Source: Acidimicrobiaceae bacterium
GTDB lineage: Bacteria > Actinomycetota > Acidimicrobiia > Acidimicrobiales > RAAP-2
Reading direction: 5' to 3'
DNA length: 52,725 nt
NCBI GenBank assembly: GCA_027355725.1
Contig: DAIEHI010000187.1
Coordinates: forward strand, 1 to 52,725
Positions 38,237 through 46,967 of the stretch are shown here, one piece after another. The translations under genes were made by a program, and so were the position numbers. The notes beneath the pieces are model-generated. The model was not told the DNA's origin, made no database searches, and saw only the letters and a list, made by a program, of their open reading frames with translations. The first letter of the stretch is position 1. Each line of letters begins with the position of its first letter.

Positions 38237-38776
38237 TCACAGGGAACCACGAAGTGGCAGGTCTTCGCGAAGGTAGCTGTAGACGACACGGTCGTGCCAT
38301 TCACCGCAACGCCACTGGGCGCCGCGAGCGATGCCCTCTCGAGTGAAGCCAGCTCGTTCGAGCGCCTTCTGCTCGGGAAAGTTTCCGATATCCGTATCGG
38401 CCTGGACACGATTGGCCCCGGACCGACCAAGGAGTTCCTCGGCGAGGAGGTGCTGGGCTGACGCCGCGAGATGTCGCCCCCGATACTGCGGGAGGATCGT
38501 GATACCGATTGACCACGCCAGACTCATCGCATTGGGCCCGTATGGAATCTGTATCCACGAGACGTGGCCAACCGGAGTGCCGTCGGTGAGTTGCACGATC
38601 TTCGAGCCGCCTCCGTAGTACGCGCCGCTGAGCATCGCCTCCGGAGGATCATCGAAACGGTCCCACTCACCGGACACCTCGGGGCTACCCAAGACGTCGA
38701 GAAGATCAGCGTCCGTCTCCCGAATCTCTCGCAAGACCACGATGGGGAGATCGTTCGATGAAGACGATGCGCTCAT
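38237..38776 (-). CDS. GNAT-family acetyltransferase (RimJ/RimL-like)
   Basis: This 179-residue protein has a typical GNAT course: IVVLREIRETDADLL at the start, SWIQIPYG, then GITILPQYRGRHLAASAQ as the CoA-binding loop and EQKALERAGFTREGI at the end. The start ATG 38776 is preceded by a weak AGGA. It is the first of two minus-strand GNAT genes. The substrate is unknown; protein N-terminal, amino acid or antibiotic acetylation are all possible. Confidence 0.85.
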   Translation of the reverse strand: MSASSSSNDLPIVVLREIRETDADLLDVLGSPEVSGEWDRFDDPPEAMLSGAYYGGGSKIVQLTDGTPVGHVSWIQIPYGPNAMSLAWSIGITILPQYRGRHLAASAQHLLAEELLGRSGANRVQADTDIGNFPEQKALERAGFTREGIARGAQWRCGEWHDRVVYSYLREDLPLRGSL

Positions 38777-38997
38777 GTCGACCCAAATCCTCTCGTCCTT
38801 CCTCGCAATGTACTTCAGACACTTCACAAGGGCGGATCACCTCCATCGTCGTGAACCATTGAATCATTGGGACTCATCTGCTCCAGGTGACAACAGAACT
38901 AGCACCGTGAACGGACTCATCAGTGCGTAGATTGAAGGGTCACGATCCCCCAATGACAGACCCAATGAGATTAGATGACCGAACGGAGAAGGTTCCG

Positions 38998-39330
38998 ATG
39001 ACTGAAACCCCGTGGCCAGAGGTTCAACCTGAACTCACCGACGGCGTGGTTTCCCTACGTCCGTGGCGAGCAGACGACGCCCAGTGGGTCTACGAATCTT
39101 GCCAAGACCCCGAGGTACAGCGTTGGACTCGAGTTGCCGTCCCGTACCTCATGAAGGATGCCGAAGGCTTCGTTGGGCCATTCGCGTCGCACCAATGGAG
39201 TAGCGGCAACGGCGCGCCCTTTGCGGTCATTGACACAGAGTCGGGCCTAGGCATTGGAGCGGCTGGCTTCATCATTAACGATCCGACAAGTCGGGTCGCT
39301 GAAGCGGGCTACTGGACCAGTGCCATGGGT
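38998..39330 (+). pseudogene. GNAT acetyltransferase, 5' fragment
   Basis: From ATG 38998 (AGAAGG upstream) the frame reads a normal GNAT N-terminus: LTDGVVSLRPWRADDAQWVYE, then GIGAAGFIINDPTSRVAEAGYW. This ends just before the CoA-binding loop. Beyond about 39330 the frame runs on into unrelated residues until 39507 while another frame becomes coding for an SDR. The CoA site is lost, so the enzyme should be inactive. Confidence 0.75.
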
Positions 39331-39896
39331 GCCGTACTGTTACCATCAATTCCGACTTGGAGCGACCCGAAACGGTGTCCGCGCTGTTCGACCGTGTCGA
39401 GGCGAGTCTGGGGTCAATTTCTGCACTCGTCATGTGCCACTGTGAGTCGGTTGACTCGGGGATTCTCGACACCACCGAGGAGAGTTTCGATCGCCACTTC
39501 TCGGTGAACGCCCGATCAACATGGCTCCTCATACGTGAGTTTGGTCGTCGCTACAAATCCGGCATTGGCGCTGGTCGCATTGTTGCGTTTACGAGTGATC
39601 ACACCGTTGGCAACCTTCCCTACGGTGCGAGCAAGGGAGCACTTGATCGGATCACTATCGCGGCCGCGCACGAGTTTGCGAATCTTGGAGTGTCGGCCAA
39701 CGTGATCAATCCGGGCGCTACGGACACGGGATGGATGTCGGCTGAACTGAAGTCTCGAATCATCAGCGAAACGCCTCTGGCTCGTCTGGGAACGCCCGAG
39801 GATGCGGCCAATCTTGTTTCATTCCTCTGCTCCCGACAAGGGGGTTGGGTCAATGGCCAACTCATCAATTCAAATGGCGGCTTCGGGACTGGATAA
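39331..39896 (+). pseudogene. Short-chain dehydrogenase/reductase, 3' fragment
   Basis: The frame from about 39336 encodes the middle and end of an SDR: PETVSALFDRVEASLGSISALV, a strand with RIVAFTSDHTVG, the active-site region YGASKGALDRI (Y-x3-K), NVINPGATDTGWM, and a C-terminus with PEDAANLVSFLCS. The NAD-binding Gly motif at the N-terminus is missing. The junction with the GNAT fragment at about 39330 looks like a deletion or recombination between two genes. Confidence 0.75.
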
Positions 39897-40143
39897 CCAG
39901 GTCACTCAGGCACGTAGTTTTGCTTTGAACGGGTCTACTGCCGATTGAGTTGACAGTCCTTCAGGGCCACCAGAACTGACTCACAACGAAGAGCCTGCAC
40001 TACAGTCTGCTCAACGCCTAAACCAAGCAGCGAAAACACGCGTCTGAAATTTGGTGAGAGTCTTTCGCACATCAACTTTCTCCGATCAATTTCAGAAAGT
40101 TTCCTTCGACAAGAAAACGACTCAATTGCCAATCGCCAGTCAG

Positions 40144-41328
40144 ATGAATTTTCAACGCTTGTGGACAGCGGCCACTATTTCCGCGCTCGGCGATGGTTTA
40201 CGCCTTACCGTTCTTCCGCTGTTCGCAGCCGAAAAGACGAATAGTCCTCTTCTGATATCACTGGTGACTGCTGCATCGCTGGCTCCCTGGCCCCTGTTTG
40301 GCTTGCTCGGTGGAGCCATCTCGGACAGGGTTGATCGACGAAGCGCAATGTGGCGATTGGATGCTGGACGGGCCGCTCTCGTTGGCGGCTTCGCCGTATC
40401 CACGTTGTTCAGCCTTCCCTCGATTCTGATGATCGCGGTGCTTGGCTTCATTCTCGGTTCTATTGAAACGATCTTTGATAATGCCGCGATCGCCCTGGTC
40501 CCCGAGTTGGTCGATGGAGACTTCTTGGTCAAGGCGAATAGCCGACTGCTCTCGAGCCAGACCCTCGCCAGCCAGTTCGTCGGCCCCGCACTCGGCGGCA
40601 TCCTCTTCGCTGTCGCTCGATTCGTTCCCATTGCGACCGACGCCCTCTCATTTCTGGCCGCCGCGATTCTGGTGGCGACACTTCCGACTACCAAGAAACC
40701 GGCTCTCGACCACCCTGCGGCCAAGGATGGACGATCAATCCGCTCGGAGATTGCGGAGGGACTCCAATTTCTCAGGCGACAACCGGTGTTACTCGCCTGC
40801 ACAAGTCTCGCGGTGCCCCTATCGGCGACCAGCGGTGTACTTGTGGCGGTGCTCGTCTTGTACGCCAAGAACCTTCTGCACGTTGGCAGCATTGGTTACG
40901 GTCTTCTCTTCAGTGCGTTTGCCTTGGGCAGCCTCTTGGGTAGCGCAATGGTACCTCGAGCCCTCTCTCGAATTCGAGCCGGGCAGGTTCTCTGCGCTTC
41001 TGTTCCTCTCACCGCGTTGTCGTTTGTCAGCCTGTACAGCACGAAGTACGTTGGCGTCGCTGCAGCCTCCGTCGCAATTCTTGGCGTGGCAGTGGGACTA
41101 TGGAATGTCACGACGACGACACTTCGACAGACACTCTCTCCCGACGCTCTTCGGGGTCGCGTGAATAGTGCGTACCGAACGGTAGGTACATCGTTTGCGG
41201 CAGCGGGAGCACTTCTTGGTGGGATCATCGCTGAGTGGATTGGAATCCCCGAGACGCTGCTGGGATGCGCGATTGCGATCGCCATGTTCGGAGTTCTACT
41301 GCCAAGACTCTGGAGAGTGCGAACTTGA
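40144..41328 (+). CDS. MFS efflux transporter
   Basis: The 394-residue membrane protein has about 12 helices. Between helices 2 and 3 the MFS loop is GGAISDRVDRRS, the conserved G-x-x-x-D-R-x-x-R-R pattern. It resembles the MFS_3 group (EntS and macrolide-efflux type). ATG 40144 starts directly at the first helix region; earlier in-frame codons add an unlikely leader. It is the last gene before the right att site. Drug or siderophore export is inferred from family and from the resistance-like neighbours. Confidence 0.88.
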   Translation: MNFQRLWTAATISALGDGLRLTVLPLFAAEKTNSPLLISLVTAASLAPWPLFGLLGGAISDRVDRRSAMWRLDAGRAALVGGFAVSTLFSLPSILMIAVLGFILGSIETIFDNAAIALVPELVDGDFLVKANSRLLSSQTLASQFVGPALGGILFAVARFVPIATDALSFLAAAILVATLPTTKKPALDHPAAKDGRSIRSEIAEGLQFLRRQPVLLACTSLAVPLSATSGVLVAVLVLYAKNLLHVGSIGYGLLFSAFALGSLLGSAMVPRALSRIRAGQVLCASVPLTALSFVSLYSTKYVGVAAASVAILGVAVGLWNVTTTTLRQTLSPDALRGRVNSAYRTVGTSFAAAGALLGGIIAEWIGIPETLLGCAIAIAMFGVLLPRLWRVRT

Positions 41329-41426
41329 TCCATCACTTTCTCTTGGCACTCTGATGTAGCCATGACAGACGGCCACGCTGAACGTCAAGAGTCAGTCGAG
41401 ACTGCATGACGAAGTCACCGAAGATA

Positions 41427-41444
41427 TATGCCCGCAGTATGCCC
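41427..41444 (+). repeat. Right arm-type repeats, two TATGCCC copies
   Basis: TATGCCC at 41427 and 41438 (11-bp spacing) are within a 17-bp block identical to 29332-29348. They lie 82 bp inside the right core repeat, mirroring the left-end cluster 82 bp inside the left core, in the same orientation. Confidence 0.65.
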
Positions 41445-41525
41445 ACCCTCCAAATTTGCCAAATATGGACCATCATTTACGCCTGTTGATCAGGAAGTAT
41501 GGAACGCTGTTGATCTGAACCCCTA

Positions 41526-41576
41526 CAGCTTCCCAAGCTGAGAACGCGAGTTCGATTCTCGTCGCCCGCTCCAAGG
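41526..41576 (+). repeat. Attachment site, right (attR core, 51 bp)
   Basis: Displaced 3' half of tRNA-Gly, identical to 29179-29229. No acceptor 5' half precedes it, so this copy is not a tRNA gene. Confidence 0.93.
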
Positions 41577-41679
41577 GGTCTTACGGGAATAACGGCACTC
41601 GGGTTACGGGAATAGTGGAGTACTGAGAATCAAATCACTCAGGGCCAGCCATCCCCTACCCTCGCCCGAGTCGTACCAG

Positions 41680-42378
41680 TTAAGACCCGCTAAGGCGCCA
41701 CTGGGTCCCCGCGAGGCGCCACTTCCGCCCGCTCGAGCGAGAGGTGTAGCGAACGGCTGTTACCGGGTGAGTGACAGAACGAACGAGAGTTTGCATCGCA
41801 ATCGGGGAGCCGGGTCTTGACGCCGCTTTCAGCCGGGTGACGTCAGCGATGTTGCCCGGCATCCACGCCTTGTACCAGCGTCTTCCGGCATCCCAGGTCA
41901 CGTCGAGGACGTTCATGCCTTTGCTGTACGCGACGACGACTTTGTTGGTGAAGAGAGTCACCCTGTTGACATTGGCTCCCGCCGCTCCCGTGATGGCGAG
42001 CCATGGACCCGCAATCGTCCAGGTCCGACCACGATCATTGGTGTGGATTGGATACTGCGCGATATTGCCTCCCGGCCCGTCCCACACCACAGCCCACCCA
42101 ATACTCCCTGCGAACACTGGGCCGGCAACGAATGCATCATGTCCTATCTGGACGGGTGCCCCAAAGGAGATCGGTCGTGGAAGACCGCCGCCAGTCGGGT
42201 CAGTGAGGGGTTTGGCGGTGATCGCCCTTGGCATAGTCGAGGATTGACTCGCAGCCCACGCTGTGTTGCTGGTCGTGGCAACTGACACAGCCGCGACAGA
42301 AGCTACTAACCATCGCAGTCTTAGGAGAGGGCGTGTTGGAACAATGCCAGTACGCGGGAGCAATAGTCGTCGGCGCAT
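41680..42378 (-). CDS. Secreted protein with Asp-box (BNR-like) motifs
   Basis: The 232-residue protein has a long Arg-rich N-region, a hydrophobic segment (WLVASVAAVSVATTSNTAWA) and a likely cleavage site after A-W-A, so it should be exported. Two Asp-box motifs are seen, TNDRGRTW and TWDAGRRW, as in sialidase/YCF48-like beta-propeller blades. It is too short for a full propeller. ATG 42378 is chosen because GGAGG precedes it by 5 nt and the signal starts there. Function is unknown. It lies just outside the element. Confidence 0.75.
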   Translation of the reverse strand: MRRRLLLPRTGIVPTRPLLRLRWLVASVAAVSVATTSNTAWAASQSSTMPRAITAKPLTDPTGGGLPRPISFGAPVQIGHDAFVAGPVFAGSIGWAVVWDGPGGNIAQYPIHTNDRGRTWTIAGPWLAITGAAGANVNRVTLFTNKVVVAYSKGMNVLDVTWDAGRRWYKAWMPGNIADVTRLKAASRPGSPIAMQTLVRSVTHPVTAVRYTSRSSGRKWRLAGTQWRLSGS

Positions 42379-43130
42379 CAGACCTCCTCTCGACGTCGGT
42401 CTCCGTTCACGGTCCGTGACACCTGGTCTCCGGCCATTCTGCCCACCTGCAGAGCTCGAATGCATCGCAGGCCCCTTCAAAAAGAGAATTTCCTCTTGCG
42501 AGATTCAGGGTAAGCGCGTGGTTCTAGAACGGCACCATCAGATGTGAAATCCCGCCAAACTGAGTGTGAATGAACTGCCGGAAGGGATCCACTTCATCGT
42601 CCTCGATCAGGGATTAGTTGATTTCCCGTAAGACCCCTCCAACGAATTCCATTCAAAACTCAATGAATGCAAGCATTGAGAGTGACCATGAATCACCACC
42701 ACACACCGCCAATGCCCTCTGTTTGGTGCCGATGTAGTGCCCGAAATTAGGGTCGCGAGACGCCCATTTCGTGGGCGACGGGTAGTCCACCCTCGATCCG
42801 CATGACCAAGGTCAGTCAGCCAAGCGGGGTCAATCGAGCGTTAGCGTGCATTTGCGTCTCCTGGGAGTTGGTGGTTTCTGAACATCTCCACTCTGCCCCC
42901 AGGGGGCTCATCTAGCCGGCCACACCTTTAACAACGCTCGTGGTCAATACAGCGAGGGCATCAAGCGATGTATTGATGAAGAAGTTGCCAAGCGGCGCTG
43001 AAACACGGTGAACCTCGGGTGTCTCCACCAGAGTCTCGAGCAATCACGCACTCGAGTATCCCAGTTGAAGGTCGCACGACTGCCTGACCAATGCTTGAAG
43101 CGGCCCCCTTGAATTGCTTCCTCGCCTGTG
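42379..43130. other. About 750-bp region without a recognised gene
   Basis: No protein-like frame is seen. At 42623-42638 is a 16-bp sequence that is the exact inverted copy of 41574-41589 next to attR. A GC-rich near-palindrome (GCCCCC-A-GGGGGC) occurs close to 42894. The rest looks like degenerate DNA, possibly transposon or gene debris. Confidence 0.5.
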
Positions 43131-43151
43131 CTATTACGAATTCCGTAGTAG
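43109..43151 (+). promoter_or_regulatory. padR promoter with overlapping inverted repeat
   Basis: -35 TTGAAT (43109-43114), 17-bp spacer, -10 TATTAC (43132-43137). An imperfect inverted repeat CTATTACG-N5-CGTAGTAG (43131-43151; 7 of 8 arm positions pair) covers the -10 and likely start point, 21 bp before the PadR start codon. This is where an autoregulating PadR protein would bind. Confidence 0.6.
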
Positions 43152-43172
43152 TTGCTACCTCAGGCGGCTGAC

Positions 43173-43484
43173 ATGGCACGTAGCCGAATTGGAAGGACTC
43201 AAGACGCGACAGTCCTCGTACTCACGAGCCTCGCCGAGGGTCCCAAGCACGGCTACGCGCTCATCAAGGACATTGAAGCCCTCACCGGAGAGGTGATGGG
43301 GCCGGGGACTCTCTACGGCGTCCTGGTTCGCCTCGAGCAAGAGGGACTTGTTCAACCAGTGGAGTCAGAAGATCGACGTCGACCATATCGCCTCACCGGC
43401 AAGGGCGCTGCCGCACTGCGAGAGCGCCTCGAGACATCACTTCGCGTCGCTCGTTTCGGACTCTCCCGTCTGGGGACGCTATGA
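43173..43484 (+). CDS. PadR-family transcriptional regulator
   Basis: The 103-residue protein is a short PadR: VLVLTSLAEGPKHGYALIKDIE for the first helices, GPGTLYGVLVRLEQEGLV for the recognition helix, and a wing RRPYRLTGKG. ATG 43173 precedes the conserved region by a few residues; the ribosome site is weak. Its stop overlaps the next gene's ATG (ATGA), a frequent arrangement in which PadR represses its own operon with a membrane protein. Confidence 0.92.
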   Translation: MARSRIGRTQDATVLVLTSLAEGPKHGYALIKDIEALTGEVMGPGTLYGVLVRLEQEGLVQPVESEDRRRPYRLTGKGAAALRERLETSLRVARFGLSRLGTL

Positions 43485-44587
43485 CGCCACTTCCCGTTAG
43501 CTCTGCCCTAAGACTCCATCCAAAGTGGTGGCGTGATCGATATGGCGACGAGGTCCAACTGGTCTCACTTGACATGATCGCTGACGGCCAATCGGCGTGG
43601 CGACTGGCTGTCAACCTCTACCTCGATGCCGCGCGTCAGTGGCTCCGCGGCCCTGTCCTCGACTCTGACCCAACTTCTCCGATCCGCTCTCAGCTGGCTG
43701 GCGCGGGGGCGGCCCTGCCCTTTGCCCTCGTTCTTCCCTTGATCGCCTACACGATGATGGGCCAAACCTACAGATCCTCGATGACCTCACGCATTTCAGG
43801 AGGGCCGACGCTCTTCTTTGGCTGGCCGAGTCCCGATACCTTCTCGGGACACAAGTGGGAGACAGTCCAGCACGGTTCCAACTTCGTCACAGGTCCCACG
43901 GGCCCGATGTATCACGGATCAATGTCATGGGCGACCTACATCTCGGGAGTAGGAGCGTTCTTCGTTGGATTGATCAGCCTGATGGCACTCCTCAGTCTTT
44001 TGGTTGCCTGGGGTGCGGTTCGCTACGCCATACGAACGAGCGACTCCCCCGTGCGCTGGCGGCGGAGTCTCTCCTGGATTCCCGGCGTGGCACTCCTCGT
44101 CGTAACCACCGTCTTCTTATGGGTGAACCATCTCAATCAGCAGCCCGTCGTCAAGACCATCATGAAGTCTGGTCATCCGGTCCCCATATTCGGGATCGAA
44201 CATCCAACGCTCGCTCGCGTTCTCGGTGACGTAAACCTGACACTTGGACTCGGGCTGTGGATTGCAGGTCTGGCGTCACTCTCGTTCCTGGCGTCTCATG
44301 TCGAGGCCGACCCACGCGCTTCGAAGCTCCCGATCGCGGTGAGTCGGCTCGTAGGTCAAATGATGCCGCTTCTCCTCATCTCCTACGCAGTGTGGACAGT
44401 TGGGCTTCGTTCTCAAAGATCGCCGACGGCACCTGGGCAGGTGGTTGTCAGTTATGCGCACTCTGGGTTGTGGCCGGTGGCCATCGTGGCCCTCGCGATG
44501 GCCACTGCGATTTCGCTGCGGGGAGTCGTCATGCTCAACCATTTGCGCCAGGGGGGAATCAGGCGTCTTAACCTCAGTTCCAGGTGA
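43481..44587 (+). CDS. Membrane protein of PadR operon, unknown function
   Basis: The 368-residue protein begins with a cytoplasmic segment HPKWWRDRYGDEV similar to the short prefix found on membrane proteins encoded beside PadR genes. About six helices follow (near residues 70-92, 150-180, 195-213, 250-272, 290-312, 325-348). No transporter motif is seen. Translational coupling to padR suggests it is the regulated target, perhaps a stress or envelope-linked protein. Confidence 0.75.
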   Translation: MTPLPVSSALRLHPKWWRDRYGDEVQLVSLDMIADGQSAWRLAVNLYLDAARQWLRGPVLDSDPTSPIRSQLAGAGAALPFALVLPLIAYTMMGQTYRSSMTSRISGGPTLFFGWPSPDTFSGHKWETVQHGSNFVTGPTGPMYHGSMSWATYISGVGAFFVGLISLMALLSLLVAWGAVRYAIRTSDSPVRWRRSLSWIPGVALLVVTTVFLWVNHLNQQPVVKTIMKSGHPVPIFGIEHPTLARVLGDVNLTLGLGLWIAGLASLSFLASHVEADPRASKLPIAVSRLVGQMMPLLLISYAVWTVGLRSQRSPTAPGQVVVSYAHSGLWPVAIVALAMATAISLRGVVMLNHLRQGGIRRLNLSSR

Positions 44588-44777
44588 CTGGGTGCCCGCG
44601 GGGAGCCCGCCGGCCACGGCAAGATTGGTAATTCGCAAGTTCTGGGACTCGCTCGATCCAGCAATTCAAGGTAGTCAACTGGCTCCTCGAAAGCGAGGGG
44701 AGGGTGCCTGTCCAGCCCATCGATTCCTCGCGACAGCCACCTGCCCGTAACGGCACGTGCGCAATAAGGTGAACGGC

Positions 44778-45371
44778 GTGGATCTCCCTGAGTTACTGGT
44801 CGAGGACGCGGGCGAATGGCGAAGATGGTTGAGCGACCATCACGCCGATTCCCCAGGTGTCTGGCTGGTACTGGCCAAAAAGGGAACGATTGATCCGACA
44901 GCCGTCACATACGACGAAGCACTCGACGAGGCGATCAGCTTCGGCTGGATTGATGGTCAAATAGGACGTCGTGACACCTCTACGTTTCGACGACGATTCA
45001 CGCCTCGAAAGGGCCGCAGCCCATGGTCTCAACGGAACACCGCCATTGCTGAGAGGCTGATCGCCACCGGTCGAATGCAACCCTCCGGCGAAGCCGAGGT
45101 GCGCCAGGCAAAAGAGGATGGTCGATGGGCGACCGCCTACGCCGGACAAGCCAATATTGAGGTACCCGAGGATCTTCTCACCGTCCTGAGCGCAAATCCT
45201 CGCGCCAAGGCGATGTTTGAGATGCTCACCAGTGCGAATCGGTACGCCATCCTCTACAGGATCGCAAGCGCCAAGAAACCCGAAACCCGTTCCAGGCGCA
45301 TCGTTCAATTCGTGGAGATGTTGGCCCGGGGTGAGACGATCCACTCCCAAGCTCCACGATCACCCGAGTAG
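44778..45371 (+). CDS. YdeI/OmpD-associated family protein
   Basis: The 197-residue protein shows the YdeI pattern: EWRRWLSDHHADSPGVWLV, VTYDEALDEAISFGWIDGQ, FTPRKGRSPWSQRN, then a helical C-terminus with ANRYAILYRIASAKKPETR. YdeI-type proteins have been linked to bacteriocin or antimicrobial-peptide tolerance, but the biochemical role is unclear. GTG 44778 has AAGG 8 nt upstream; a GTG at 44757 is the alternative. Confidence 0.85.
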   Translation: MDLPELLVEDAGEWRRWLSDHHADSPGVWLVLAKKGTIDPTAVTYDEALDEAISFGWIDGQIGRRDTSTFRRRFTPRKGRSPWSQRNTAIAERLIATGRMQPSGEAEVRQAKEDGRWATAYAGQANIEVPEDLLTVLSANPRAKAMFEMLTSANRYAILYRIASAKKPETRSRRIVQFVEMLARGETIHSQAPRSPE

Positions 45372-45725
45372 AGGATTCACTGCTTCCAAAGTCCTACGTC
45401 ACCGGATAGGTTGGGCACCGTCGGGACAGTTCAAACAACCGATGTTCGCAATCACGAGCGCCACACCTCCCTCATTTCCGAAGAGCCAGTTTGCGGCTGC
45501 ATCGACTTCTCCAGAAGGGAGCGCAGCTCCCTTCACTCTTCCGCGCTTCTAGCGCATGTCCTCACGCCCAACATCGGTATTGTCCCGCTATATCCCACCA
45601 TCATTAATCAACATCTTGCGCGGCCCATGTTGATCACGCTCGCCGTCACCGCGAACATGAATCTACCCACGTAGTCAAACGAGGGGGTTCGCCAATGTCG
45701 CCGCATCTCGGTCAGTCGCGATCAC
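45372..45725. other. 354-bp gap between convergent genes
   Basis: Apart from a hairpin at 45514-45534, nothing gene-like is seen. Weak frames on both strands are compositionally poor. Confidence 0.5.
45514..45534. terminator. 9-bp hairpin between convergent genes
   Basis: GAAGGGAGC-GCA-GCTCCCTTC forms a perfect 9-bp stem with a 3-nt loop. It lies between the YdeI-like gene (plus) and the methyltransferase gene (minus), where a bidirectional terminator is expected. Only a weak T-rich tail follows. Confidence 0.6.
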
Positions 45726-46967
45726 TCAGAGTGTGCGAGGGCGCAGAGGGCCGCGCCAGTCCTTACGCGCGAGAACCAACTCGACGAGCGAGATGTGCCG
45801 CTCGGCGAATCCGGCCGCACAGTAAGCGAAATAGAAACGCCACATTCGCAAGAACTGATCGTCGAAGCCGAGCGCGCGCGCCTCGTCGTCGCGACCATCG
45901 AGTCGTTCGCGCCAATGATCAAGAGTTGCAACGTAGTGCGCGGCGAGGTCCTCCAAATCGATGAGGTCGAAGTCAGTGGCCGCTGCGATGGCACGATTCA
46001 TGGCGAGCGTCGATGGCAGACCTCCGCCCGGAAAGATGTAGCGACGGATGAAGTCCTGGCGGGTCTTGTAGCGTTCGAACTCACGGTCATCGATGACGAT
46101 GCACTGGAACGCTGCGAGGCCATCTGACTCGAGGAGCCGCTCACAGGCAGCGAAGTACGAGCCGTACTGTCGCCAGTGAACAGCTTCAATCATCTCGATC
46201 GAGACAAGATGGCTGTAGGTGCCGGTCAGGTCTCGGTAGTCGCGGTTGAGTACCGTCACGAGGTGCTCGAGGCCGGCGTCGGCGACTGCACGTGTCGCGT
46301 AGGCGAACTGCTTGGCTGAGATCGTGGTCGTCGTAACACGACATCCGTAACGCGAGGCCGCGTGGATAGCGAAACCGCCCCAGCCAGTGCCGATCTCGAT
46401 CACGTGGTCGCCGGGTCCAAGTCCCAGCTTGGTGCAGATCCGATCGAATTTCGCCGTCGAAGCCTCTTCAAGAGTTGTCTCGGGACCCGCGAAGACCCCG
46501 CCCGAGTAGGCGAGCGTTGGATCGAGAAAGAGTTGGAAGAAGTCGTCACCCAGGTCGTAGTGTGCCGCGATGTTCTCGCGATCGACGTCGCGCGTCGTGG
46601 TGTTGCGGCGTTGTAACACGCCGCGCGCGTTGCGCAGGGGTGCAAGTCGCCGCGACCACCTGTTGATGGTCTCGAGGTTGCGTGCCAGCAACCGCAGCAC
46701 TCCAACCAGGTCGTCGCTCTCCCATTCGCCTAGGAAATACGACTCTCCGAGACCGACGCCGCCGCGGGTGGCGACGCGCCACCAGAAGAGGGAACTGCGC
46801 ACTTCGATTCGCGCAGTTAGGTCACCGCTTCGGCCCGCGACCGTGTTTCGATCCGATTCGACAATCGTGAGCGAACCGTGGCGTAACGAGCGCGCGAGGG
46901 TGAGAAGGATGCGTCGTGCGAGGGACGTCCCGAGTGGGGATGAGCCAAAGGGGGTGGGTCGGTTCAC
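45726..46967 (-). CDS. Cyclopropane-fatty-acid-synthase-like SAM methyltransferase
   Basis: The 413-residue protein adds a methyl-derived carbon from SAM to unsaturated acyl chains of membrane lipids. The SAM loop is VIEIGTGWGGFAIHAA near residue 190. IAAHYDLGDDFFQLFLD and AYSGGVF upstream, and SIEMIEAVHWRQYGSYF downstream, are CFA-synthase motifs. An N-terminal domain of about 120 residues is also present. GTG 46967 overlaps the DUF1365 stop by 4 nt. In other bacteria this trio (FAD oxidoreductase, DUF1365, CFA-like) occurs in light- or singlet-oxygen-induced clusters; furan-fatty-acid enzymes of the UfaM type belong to the same family, so that product is possible. Confidence 0.88.
   Translation of the reverse strand: MNRPTPFGSSPLGTSLARRILLTLARSLRHGSLTIVESDRNTVAGRSGDLTARIEVRSSLFWWRVATRGGVGLGESYFLGEWESDDLVGVLRLLARNLETINRWSRRLAPLRNARGVLQRRNTTTRDVDRENIAAHYDLGDDFFQLFLDPTLAYSGGVFAGPETTLEEASTAKFDRICTKLGLGPGDHVIEIGTGWGGFAIHAASRYGCRVTTTTISAKQFAYATRAVADAGLEHLVTVLNRDYRDLTGTYSHLVSIEMIEAVHWRQYGSYFAACERLLESDGLAAFQCIVIDDREFERYKTRQDFIRRYIFPGGGLPSTLAMNRAIAAATDFDLIDLEDLAAHYVATLDHWRERLDGRDDEARALGFDDQFLRMWRFYFAYCAAGFAERHISLVELVLARKDWRGPLRPRTL

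Larger units (their letters stand above)
29179..41576. mobile_element. 12.3-kb tRNA-Gly-integrated element with tyrosine integrase
   Basis: The element is bounded by a perfect 51-bp direct repeat of the tRNA-Gly 3' half. It contains a tyrosine integrase (35649-36821), an HTH/excisionase-like gene (35244-35492), a small ICE-type protein remnant (35005-35160), phased repeats just inside both ends, and cargo genes on both strands. No Rep, FtsK/TraB or phage structural gene is seen, so it is probably a decayed integrative element or an island mobilised by its integrase. The integrase is near the middle rather than at an end, which is unusual and hints at later cargo gain or a composite origin. 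Confidence 0.9.

Noticed and set aside
41526..41576. Apparent second tRNA-Gly
   Set aside because: Only the 3' half is present; the acceptor 5' strand and D-arm are missing, so it is an att repeat.
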